Source: CAYRPN01 sp964426135
GTDB lineage: Bacteria; Planctomycetota; Phycisphaerae; Phycisphaerales; Phycisphaeraceae
Assembly: GCA_964426135.1 (NCBI GenBank)
Contig: CAYRPN010000148.1
Location: 1 to 14,008, forward strand
Length of the DNA stretch: 14,008 nucleotides
Reading direction: 5' to 3'
Part shown: piece by piece, positions 6,372 through 12,057 of the stretch
How the letters are laid out: every line of letters starts with the position of its first letter
Numbering within the stretch: position 1 is the stretch's first letter
Position numbers and translations under genes: made by a program
Notes under the pieces: generated by a model
Database searches by the model: none
The model's input: the letters and a program-made list of their open reading frames with translations, nothing else
What the model was told of the DNA's origin: nothing

Positions 6372-7778
6372 ATGCCTTACGAACGCGAGAACATTCAGCG
6401 ATTAGCCGCCTACACGCCCGGCGAGCAGCCCGCCGCCGTCGGCGTCGATGGTCAGGTGAAGCGGGTCATCAAGCTCAACACGAACGAGAACCCGTACCCG
6501 CCGATCGAGCCGGTGATGCAGGCGATCCGCACGCTGCCGGGCGAATCGCTGCGGAGGTATCCGTCGCCCAGCGCGATGACGTTTCGCAAGACCGCTGCAC
6601 AGGTGCACAGCGCCGCCAGCGGCGTGGCGCTGACCGCCGGCAACATCATCGCGACCAACGGCGGCGATGAATTGCTGCGGTTGGCGATCACGGTGTTTTG
6701 CGAGCCGGTGCCTAACTCCCCTCCCTCTCAGGGAGGGGCGGGGGGAGGGTTGGACGCACGCCAACTGGAGGCAGCCGGATTCAGGAACGCATCTGACATC
6801 GGCGCCATAAGGAACGATGATCGCCCGACCCTCCCCCAGCCCCTCCCTAAGAGGGAGGGGAGTCCGACCGCCAGCACTCCCACCGTTTCCCCCCGCCGCG
6901 GCATCGGCGTCGCCGAGCCCAGTTACTCGCTGTATCCCGTGCTGGCGGAAACGCACGACACGCCGACGGTGCGCGTCGATCTCACCGCCGACTACGACAT
7001 CCCTGGCGACTTCGAGGATCGCATGCTCACCGCGGGCGTCGGCCTCGTCCTGATCGTCAACCCGCACGCACCGAGCGGCCGGCTGTATCCCGTGGAACGC
7101 CTCGAACGCATGGCGCGCAAACTGATGGGCCACGCGGTGCTGCTGATCGACGAGGCGTATGTCGATTTCGCTCAGCGCGACTGTCTGCCGCTGCTCGCCG
7201 AAAAAGCCGGCCTCGACAACGTGCTGCTGCTGCGCTCGATGAGCAAGGGCTATTCCCTCGCCGGCCTGCGCTTCGGCTACGGCATCGGCCACGCCAACCT
7301 GATCGCCGCGATGGACAAGGCCCGCGACAGTTACAACACCGACGCCCTCGCCCAGGCCGCGGCAACGGCGGCGGTGGCGAATCGTTCGCTGGCGGCGGAG
7401 TCGTGGAAGAAGGTGATCGCTGAGCGCACGCGCATGACGGCGGAACTCACCAAGCGCGGCTGGCGCGTGTTCCCGAGCCAGAGTAATTTCCTGCTCGCGG
7501 TGCCGCCGGCGAATGCAACGGCGGGACCACCATCCCGACAGGGTGGTGCCTTTAAGTCTGCGGGCCTCAAGCAGGCACCGCCCTGTCGGGACGGTGCTCC
7601 AGCGCATTTGCAGCCGCCCCTCGCCAAACAAATCTACGAATCCCTCAAGGCCCGCGACATCCTCGTGCGATACTTTGATCTGGATGGCCTGCGCGACAAG
7701 CTGCGCATCACCATCGGCACGCCGGAGGAAAATACGGCGGTGTTGGAGGCGCTGGACCAGTCGGAATCTCAGAGTTAG
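6372..7778 (+). CDS. hisC: Histidinol-phosphate aminotransferase with two in-frame repeat insertions
   Basis: HisC transfers an amino group from glutamate to imidazole-acetol phosphate in histidine synthesis, using pyridoxal phosphate. The N-terminus (YTPGEQP, then IKLNTNENPYPP), NPHAPSG, LLIDEAYVDFA (Asp260) and the cofactor lysine in SMSKGYSLAGLRFG (Lys292) are all intact. The product is 468 residues against about 350-370 for the family. Most of the excess is explained by two stretches that match palindromic repeats: residues about 115-164, between FCEP and the GVAEPSYSLYP motif, and residues about 385-410, between SNFLLAVPP and the AKQIYESL helix. Both lie where family members have surface loops, keep the frame and contain no stop, so the enzyme may still work. 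The ATG at 6372 fits the family start; no ribosome-binding site is evident. The next gene begins 13 bases after the stop. Confidence 0.93.
   Translation: MPYERENIQRLAAYTPGEQPAAVGVDGQVKRVIKLNTNENPYPPIEPVMQAIRTLPGESLRRYPSPSAMTFRKTAAQVHSAASGVALTAGNIIATNGGDELLRLAITVFCEPVPNSPPSQGGAGGGLDARQLEAAGFRNASDIGAIRNDDRPTLPQPLPKREGSPTASTPTVSPRRGIGVAEPSYSLYPVLAETHDTPTVRVDLTADYDIPGDFEDRMLTAGVGLVLIVNPHAPSGRLYPVERLERMARKLMGHAVLLIDEAYVDFAQRDCLPLLAEKAGLDNVLLLRSMSKGYSLAGLRFGYGIGHANLIAAMDKARDSYNTDALAQAAATAAVANRSLAAESWKKVIAERTRMTAELTKRGWRVFPSQSNFLLAVPPANATAGPPSRQGGAFKSAGLKQAPPCRDGAPAHLQPPLAKQIYESLKARDILVRYFDLDGLRDKLRITIGTPEENTAVLEALDQSESQS
6715..6863. repeat. Twin-hairpin element, family A (149 bp), inside hisC
   Basis: Two 36-base arms, 6715-6750 and 6828-6863, are reverse complements with 34 of 36 matches. 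Each arm contains a 9-bp hairpin, CCCCTCCCT, a three-base loop (CTC or AAG), AGGGAGGGG, and a G/C-rich tail. The 77-base spacer has no evident structure. The element is translated as part of HisC, giving residues such as PPSQGGAGGG and PQPLPKREGS, the type of peptide known from REP-like elements read through in other bacterial proteins. No clear target-site duplication is visible. Confidence 0.9.
7524..7600. repeat. Twin-hairpin element, family B (77 bp), inside hisC
   Basis: Arms 7524-7551 and 7573-7600 are reverse complements with 25 of 28 matches, separated by 21 bases. The right arm folds as GCACCG-CCC, loop TGTC, GGG-A-CGGTGC, that is nine pairs with one bulge; the left arm forms a weaker version. 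It is read in frame in hisC as a Pro/Gly/Arg-rich loop (GPPSRQGGA, then APPCRDGAPA). It is unrelated in sequence to family A. Confidence 0.85.
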
Positions 7779-7791
7779 TACCTGCAGTTTT

Positions 7792-8262
7792 ATGGCAGTC
7801 ATGGCAAAATCAAAGAACACACACCTTCAGCCAATTCGAAGAATCTCCCTCCGGCCCGGCGACATCGTTGCCATTCCGCTCGGCAACAGGAATTATGGCT
7901 ATGCACGAATCTATCGCGATGCCAGCATCGCCGTGTACGACTATGTCACAAACGGCATTGCTTCAGTTGAAAGTGTCGTCGGAAATCCCGTAGCATTTCA
8001 TGTTGGGTATTTTCGCCCTCGTGGTGCGATATTTGACTGGTTGAGAATTGGCCGGGTAGCTATGTCGTCGAAAGAAGGTCCATGGCCTCCACCGTGCTTC
8101 ATTGAGGACATCTTGAAACCGGGAACATTTCGGATTTATTACCGCGGCAGACTTCGGACAGCGACACCTAGTGAGGTAGTGGGACTTGAGGCACAGGTAA
8201 TGGAGCCGCCTAAGACGATCCGGGAGCGAATCAAACGTGAGATCGCCGGTCACCATCTCTAG
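7792..8262 (+). CDS. Imm26-family-like immunity protein, orphan
   Basis: The 156-residue product contains a beta-rich N-terminal region with PGDIVAIPL at 22-30 and YGYARIYRDASIAVYD at 35-50, the pattern of the immunity protein 26 family. Members of that family are predicted to neutralise polymorphic toxins delivered by neighbouring cells or encoded alongside. No toxin gene is in the window. Base composition is visibly lower in GC than in hisC and hisB, and codons are less biased, which suggests a separate origin. The start is ATG 7792 or ATG 7801; neither has a clear ribosome-binding site. The C-terminal third, ending in a basic helix (PKTIRERIKREI), is not covered by the family pattern I recall. 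It sits 13 bases after hisC and 76 before hisB. Family assignment is by motif only. Confidence 0.6.
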   Translation: MAVMAKSKNTHLQPIRRISLRPGDIVAIPLGNRNYGYARIYRDASIAVYDYVTNGIASVESVVGNPVAFHVGYFRPRGAIFDWLRIGRVAMSSKEGPWPPPCFIEDILKPGTFRIYYRGRLRTATPSEVVGLEAQVMEPPKTIRERIKREIAGHHL

Positions 8263-8300
8263 TGAATCGGCGGTACCGCCCAATCGCGCAATACGAATTA

Positions 8301-8329
8301 TTGACACGAAGCCGAACACCAACTACTAA
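8301..8329 (+). promoter_or_regulatory. Candidate promoter for hisB, possibly leaderless
   Basis: A perfect -35 hexamer TTGACA (8301-8306) is followed after 17 bases by TACTAA (8324-8329), which matches only three of six positions of the -10 consensus. Transcription would begin near 8336, about three bases before the ATG at 8339, giving an almost leaderless message. A 12-base perfect palindrome, GGCGGTACCGCC, lies just upstream at 8269-8280. Confidence 0.35.
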
Positions 8330-8338
8330 ACAGTGCCC

Positions 8339-8923
8339 ATGCCTCGCACCACCACCATCACGCGTACCACCAACGAAACCAAGATCACCCTCGAACTCAA
8401 CCTCGACGGTGGCGGTTATGACCACAAAACCGGCGTCGGCTTCTTCGATCACATGCTCGACCATGTCGCCCGCCACGGACGCCTCGGCCTGAAGGTCAGC
8501 GCCAAGGGCGACCTGCACATCGACGATCACCACACCGTCGAGGACGTCGGCATCGTGCTCGGCCAGGCGCTCGACAAGGCCCTGGGCGACAAGAAGGGCA
8601 TCGAACGCTACGGCTTCGCCTCCGTGCCCATGGATGAAGCCCTGGCCCGCGTGAGCATCGATCTGTCAGGCCGGCCGGCGCTGGTCTTCGCCACGGACTT
8701 CGACGCCGCCGGCGGCAAGATCGGCACGTTCGATGTCCAGCTCGTCCGCGAGTTTTTCCAGGCGCTCTCCACCAACGGCAAATTCAACTGCCACGTCGAA
8801 GTGCCGCACGGCTCGAACCTCCACCACATCGTCGAAGCGATTTTCAAGGCGCTGGGCCGGGCGCTGCGCGACGCGGTGAAGGTGACGGGCACGGAGGTGC
8901 CGAGCACGAAGGGCAGTTTGTGA
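8339..8923 (+). CDS. hisB: Imidazoleglycerol-phosphate dehydratase
   Basis: This manganese-dependent enzyme dehydrates imidazole-glycerol phosphate to imidazole-acetol phosphate, the substrate of HisC. The 194-residue product is the usual single-domain length, without the phosphatase domain found in enterobacterial HisB. Metal-binding motifs are intact: FFDHMLDHVARHG with His38, His42 and His46, DDHHTVED with His64, His65 and Glu68, and SNLHHIVEA with His162, His163 and Glu166. The ATG at 8339 starts exactly at the family N-terminus; an upstream in-frame GTG (8333) is less likely. No Shine-Dalgarno sequence is present, consistent with a leaderless or weakly initiated message. It works directly upstream of HisC in the pathway, though the two genes are separated by the immunity gene. 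Confidence 0.95.
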   Translation: MPRTTTITRTTNETKITLELNLDGGGYDHKTGVGFFDHMLDHVARHGRLGLKVSAKGDLHIDDHHTVEDVGIVLGQALDKALGDKKGIERYGFASVPMDEALARVSIDLSGRPALVFATDFDAAGGKIGTFDVQLVREFFQALSTNGKFNCHVEVPHGSNLHHIVEAIFKALGRALRDAVKVTGTEVPSTKGSL

Positions 8924-8926
8924 AAA

Positions 8927-9096
8927 AGGCGGAGATTGCAAGTGAAGAGGCGGAGATTGCAAATTGAAAATTGAGAATTGAAAATTTCAAATTGCCGAGC
9001 TGCCTGCCCATCTCGCGTGTCATCGTTATCGCGTCCGGTGCGGCTGGGTCCGCCCAATTTGCAATTGACAATTTTCAATTTTCAATTTTCAATCTC
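8927..9096. repeat. Inverted pair of AT-rich heptamer arrays between hisB and the methyltransferase gene
   Basis: Two direct copies of AGGCGGAGATTGCAA (8927-8941 and 8948-8962) lead into five heptamers of the type AAAATTG (8960-8994). After 60 bases, five heptamers of the complementary type CAATTTT run from 9055 to 9089, followed by CAATCTC to 9096. The two 35-base arrays form an imperfect inverted repeat. The block is strikingly AT-rich in this GC-rich region and ends four bases before the methyltransferase ATG. Confidence 0.8.
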
Positions 9097-9099
9097 TTC

Positions 9100-9672
9100 A
9101 TGTTTTCTCCGCTCATCCAACAGGTGATGAACCGCGTCGACGCCCTTCGCCACGCGGTCGACGATCACTGGCAGATTCCGCGCGACGAGGCTGTCGTGCT
9201 GGCGCAGCTCGTGCGGCTGGGGCGGTGCGTTTCCATCTGCGAGATCGGCGTCAGCTACGGCTACTCCACGCTGCACTGGGCCGCGGCGACCAAGCCCATG
9301 GGCGGACACGTACATGGCTTTGACATCAGCGAGAAGAAGGTGCGGGCCGCCACCGAGCACCTGACGCAGGCGGGGTTGATCGACTGCGTCACGCTGCACC
9401 TGGGCGACGCCTGCAAGCTGGCGGCTGAGGTCCAGCCGGCGAAACCCTATGACCTGGTCTTCCTCGACGCGACGAAAGAGGAGACCGGCGACTACCTGTC
9501 GGCGGTCTGGCCCTGGCTTGGACCAAGGGCGACGCTGATCACCGACAACACGCGGACGCATCCGTCGGAGCTGGCGGCATTCCTGCGTCGCCTGCGGAGC
9601 ATTCCCGGCGCGACGAGCGTGGAGGTGCCGGTGGGGAACGGGTTTGAGATGACGATCTTGGAGCGGAGTTGA
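9100..9672 (+). CDS. SAM-dependent O-methyltransferase, family 3 type
   Basis: The 190-residue protein has the class I methyltransferase fold of the metal-dependent O-methyltransferase family (catechol and caffeoyl-CoA type). Visible motifs are the SAM loop EIGVSYGYST at 48-57, the acidic residue ending the second strand in HGFDIS (Asp75), GDA at 102-104, DLVFLDATKE at 118-127 with metal-ligand Asp123, and TDN at 148-150 supplying the further Asp-Asn pair. It is somewhat short at the N-terminus compared with family members of about 210-220 residues. The start at 9100 was chosen because the frame further upstream only translates the AT-rich heptamer repeat. That repeat occupies the place of a ribosome-binding site. 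The substrate cannot be told from sequence, and no pathway partner is adjacent. Confidence 0.82.
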   Translation: MFSPLIQQVMNRVDALRHAVDDHWQIPRDEAVVLAQLVRLGRCVSICEIGVSYGYSTLHWAAATKPMGGHVHGFDISEKKVRAATEHLTQAGLIDCVTLHLGDACKLAAEVQPAKPYDLVFLDATKEETGDYLSAVWPWLGPRATLITDNTRTHPSELAAFLRRLRSIPGATSVEVPVGNGFEMTILERS

Positions 9673-9686
9673 TCGCTCCGCCGCAC

Positions 9687-9777
9687 AAAGAAAAAGCCTC
9701 CGCCTTCAGGGCTCCGAACCTGAAAGCGGAGGCGCGCCACGGCTGAAAATTTCAGCGCGACCGAAGCGGACTTCGGC
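9687..9777 (-). ncRNA. Candidate small RNA with three hairpins and its own terminator
   Basis: Reading the minus strand from about 9777, the transcript would begin with a 6-bp hairpin (CCGAAG, loop TCCG, CTTCGG; 9761-9776). It continues with the palindrome GCTGAAATTTTCAGC (9742-9756) and ends with a 15-bp stem (one mismatch) at 9696-9733, followed by TTTTTCTTTG. A promoter at 9784-9813 is placed to start transcription at the first hairpin. The last hairpin plus T-tract has the form of an intrinsic terminator only on this strand, where there is no protein gene to terminate. Length about 90 bases. No known RNA family is recognised; the alternative is a further degenerate repeat cluster. Confidence 0.45.
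9688..9733 (-). terminator. Intrinsic terminator facing the minus strand
   Basis: The stem GCCTCCGCTTTCAGG / CCTGAAGGCGGAGGC (minus strand) pairs 14 of 15 positions around an 8-base loop and is followed by TTTTTCTTT at 9695-9687. On the plus strand the hairpin is followed by GCGCC and no T-run, so it is a poor terminator for the methyltransferase gene, though it could still stabilise that transcript's 3' end. Confidence 0.65.
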
Positions 9778-9783
9778 AGGCGT

Positions 9784-9813
9784 ATGGTAGCCAACCTGAA
9801 AGGCGCATGTCAA
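9784..9813 (-). promoter_or_regulatory. Candidate sigma70-type promoter for the small RNA
   Basis: On the minus strand a perfect TTGACA (9813-9808) is followed by an 18-base spacer and TACCAT (9789-9784), four of six to the -10 consensus. Predicted initiation is about 9777, exactly at the first hairpin of the candidate RNA. Confidence 0.45.
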
Positions 9814-10001
9814 TGAAATGGTTTGCTTTGCGCGATATTGATTAAACGATGTAATGACAGATATTTACATCAACATCCATGGCCAAACGCGGGCAAGATC
9901 GCCCCTTCCGAGGCGAAATTCGCCCTGGATGCGTTCAAATGACGTAAGTTTCGTATTGACATATAGTAACAGTCACAATCCAGCCCAGATTACGCGATCC
10001 C

Positions 10002-10427
10002 ATGTCCAAGACCGTTCATGTCGCCATTGGAATCCTCGTTGAATCCCGGCAAGCGGCGACTTGTGTTCTCATTGCCCGCCGCAAGGCGGATGCGGTGCTG
10101 GGCGGATACTGGGAACTGCCGGGCGGAAAGATTGAGCCGGGCGAGTCGCCGCAGCAGTGCCTGGTGCGCGAGTTCGAAGAGGAACTGGGCGTGGTCGTCG
10201 AACCAGGCGAAGCGCTGGCGATGATCGAGTTTCAGTACGACCACGCGCGGGTGCGGCTGCATCCGTTTTTTTGCCGTCGGGTGCGCGGCGAACCGGAGAA
10301 TCGACATGTGGCTGAACACCGCTGGATCGAGGCGCGGGAGTTGCTCGACTACCAGTTCCCCCCCGCCAACACCGACCTGATGCGGCAGGTTCACGCGCGG
10401 CTGCTCGGCGGCGACACCCACCACTGA
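10002..10427 (+). CDS. MutT-like Nudix hydrolase
   Basis: A 141-residue Nudix protein. The full Nudix box G-x5-E-x7-R-E-U-x-E-E-x-G-U spans residues 42-64 (Gly42, Glu48, Arg56, Glu57, Glu60, Glu61, Gly63), preceded by the GGYWELPGG entry strand typical of MutT-type 8-oxo-dGTP diphosphatases. Such enzymes cleanse oxidised nucleotides or hydrolyse other nucleoside diphosphate derivatives; MutT activity is the likeliest but is not proven by the box. Start ATG 10002 gives the expected first strand SKTVHVAIGILV; no ribosome-binding site is seen. Its stop codon overlaps the first base of the family C repeat, so the message probably ends in that structure. Confidence 0.88.
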   Translation: MSKTVHVAIGILVESRQAATCVLIARRKADAVLGGYWELPGGKIEPGESPQQCLVREFEEELGVVVEPGEALAMIEFQYDHARVRLHPFFCRRVRGEPENRHVAEHRWIEARELLDYQFPPANTDLMRQVHARLLGGDTHH

Positions 10428-10564
10428 TACGGATTCCATTTGATTCTCGCGCTGATGCCACTGGCAGGCTTGGCTGCCAGTGCTCTCTGAGCGTGGGCAC
10501 TGGCAGCCGAGCCTGCCAGTGGCATCAACCTCAGGTCGGCGCGCGATTCAAATGGAATCCGTAT
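10427..10564. repeat. Twin-hairpin element, family C (138 bp), between convergent genes
   Basis: The outer ends are perfect 17-base inverted repeats, ATACGGATTCCATTTGA at 10427-10443 and its complement at 10548-10564; similarity extends inward with a few mismatches. Inside, 10453-10483 and 10497-10527 are inverted copies with 30 of 31 matches, and each forms its own hairpin, CACTGGCAG, loop GCTTGG, CTGCCAGTG. The element begins in the last base of the Nudix stop codon and ends 13 bases before the end of the convergent channel gene. It may serve as a two-way transcription barrier. Confidence 0.88.
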
Positions 10565-10577
10565 GATCGCTGCACGG

Positions 10578-12011
10578 TCAATCGCCGAGGCTGAAGAAAT
10601 CGCGAATCTTGCCGAGCAGTTCCGTGGCGAACGATCGCTGCTGGGCCGCCTTGACGGCGTCGTCCTTGGAGGCCAGCGCCTGGTCGTTGCGAATGCGGCG
10701 GAAGGCGATGCGGTGGCTGAGCACTTCGGCCAATTGGGGCCGCCGCTGCAGGATCGGGGAGATCACGTCCTTCGCCAGTTCGTACAGGGTCACATCCGTG
10801 ACGGCGACGACCGTGGCGCCGCGGGGAACACCCGTCAGCAGCGACATTTCGCCGAAATAGTCGCCGGCTCCGATCCGGCCGACGGTGATCATCTGGCCAT
10901 CCGCCTTGACGCGGGCCTCGAGCAGGCCGTCCACCACGACAAAGAGCGAGGCGCCCGGCTCGCCCTGATGCACGATGTCCTGCCCCGCCAGGCAGCGGCG
11001 CTCGGTCAGCGCGGCAGACAGAGCGTCGATATCCTCCGCCTCCAGCGACTCGAACAGTTCGACCCGCCCCAGCAGCACGCGGCGGTCCGCCTTGCGGCTG
11101 ATCTCGCGCGGGGGCATCGGGGTGTAGTAGACGTCGCGCTTCGGGTACGGCACGCCGAAGCCCGCCTGGTACAGATGCCGGCCGATGCCGGTCATCACGC
11201 GATCGCGCGTGGCGGTCATGTTCTCATAGTTGCCGACGAAGAAGCGAATGGTGTAGATGATGCCGTTGTCGCCGTAATCCGTCAGCATGACATCGGGCGC
11301 CGGCTCGGACAGCACGCCCTCGGCGCCCTTGGTCGCCGCCAGCAGCACGCGCTTGGCATCGGGGATGGGGACGCCGTACTCGAGCCCCACCGCCACCTGC
11401 GTCCGGAAGTGGGCGCCCGGCAGGTTGTAGTTGCGGAGGGTGTGCTCGGACAGATAGCTGTTGGGCACGACAACGGTGACGTGTTCCAGCGTGACCATGC
11501 GGGTGGCGCGCCAGTTGGTCTCGGTGACCCGACCGGCGACGCCTTCGATTTCGATCCAGTCGCCGACGCGGAAGGGATGCTCCATGGACAGAGCAATGCC
11601 CGAGAAGAAGTCGCTGATCATCTTCTGCAGCGCGAAGCCCAGCACGATGCCCAGGACGCCCGAGCTGACGGCCAGCCCGGTCAGCGGCTGATGGAAGACG
11701 ACGGCGACGACGAACGCGGCGGCGCCGAGGAAGATGAGCAGGCGGACGACGGCAACCAGCAGCTTCGGCGCGGGCCTGCCCGTGCGGTCGGCGATGCGGC
11801 GCCAGAGGAAGACGTCGACCACCCGCGCCGCGAACCACGCCAGGGAAAGCCAGAGCACGGACTCGGCGACGGCGTGAACGATCTCCACGGCGTCGGAGTG
11901 GTTCTGACTTTCGAACCAGCCCACGATGCCCGGCGCCGCGATGAGGACGCTGCCGCAAAGCAGCGCCGCGAAAATGGGAAGGATAAGAAGCTTGTAATGT
12001 CTCAGGGCCAA
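10578..12011 (-). CDS. MscS-type mechanosensitive channel with C-terminal cyclic-nucleotide-binding domain
   Basis: The 477-residue protein has transmembrane helices at about 8-28, 44-65 and 82-102. The pore-lining MscS helix and its continuation GFALQKMISDFFSGI (Phe126 in it) follow, then the MscS beta domain (VGDWIEIEGVAGRV) and the alpha/beta part to about residue 300. A cyclic-nucleotide-binding domain occupies about 325-440 with the phosphate-binding cassette FGEMSLLTGVPRGAT (Glu388, Arg397). Such channels open to relieve membrane tension or on ligand binding, releasing ions from the cytoplasm. The start is TTG 12011, supported by GGAGTGA ending four bases upstream; no ATG fits. It begins 46 bases after the antiporter stop, so both genes are probably cotranscribed. 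Which nucleotide binds cannot be told, and bacterial channels with this domain differ in whether they bind cAMP at all. Confidence 0.9.
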   Translation of the reverse strand: MALRHYKLLILPIFAALLCGSVLIAAPGIVGWFESQNHSDAVEIVHAVAESVLWLSLAWFAARVVDVFLWRRIADRTGRPAPKLLVAVVRLLIFLGAAAFVVAVVFHQPLTGLAVSSGVLGIVLGFALQKMISDFFSGIALSMEHPFRVGDWIEIEGVAGRVTETNWRATRMVTLEHVTVVVPNSYLSEHTLRNYNLPGAHFRTQVAVGLEYGVPIPDAKRVLLAATKGAEGVLSEPAPDVMLTDYGDNGIIYTIRFFVGNYENMTATRDRVMTGIGRHLYQAGFGVPYPKRDVYYTPMPPREISRKADRRVLLGRVELFESLEAEDIDALSAALTERRCLAGQDIVHQGEPGASLFVVVDGLLEARVKADGQMITVGRIGAGDYFGEMSLLTGVPRGATVVAVTDVTLYELAKDVISPILQRRPQLAEVLSHRIAFRRIRNDQALASKDDAVKAAQQRSFATELLGKIRDFFSLGD

Positions 12012-12057
12012 GGAATCACTCCGAAATCGCCGGGGCCGGTTGCGCCGAACGGATTCT

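Larger units (their letters stand above)
9673..10001. other. Intergenic gap holding a candidate small RNA and an AT-richer stretch
   Basis: These 329 bases hold no convincing protein gene. The first 105 contain three hairpins and a minus-strand promoter, annotated separately. From about 9810 to 9990 base composition drops in GC and includes a 7-bp inverted repeat, GATGTAA (9848-9854) with TTACATC (9865-9871), which could be an operator. A TTGACA at 9956-9961 has no suitable -10 partner before the Nudix gene. Confidence 0.5.

Noticed and set aside
6372..7778. hisC as a pseudogene because of its insertions
   Set aside because: The frame is uninterrupted, the inserts lie between conserved motifs and all recognised active-site residues are present.
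6402..7820. Minus-strand open frame of 472 codons opposite hisC
   Set aside because: Composition is His/Arg/Gly-rich without motifs, and hisC on the plus strand has complete active-site signatures.
8971..9099. N-terminal extension of the methyltransferase
   Set aside because: It merely translates the AT-rich heptamer repeat region; the family match starts soon after 9100.
9956..9984. TTGACA upstream of the Nudix gene as its promoter
   Set aside because: No acceptable -10 hexamer occurs 15-19 bases downstream, so the -35 match alone is not enough.
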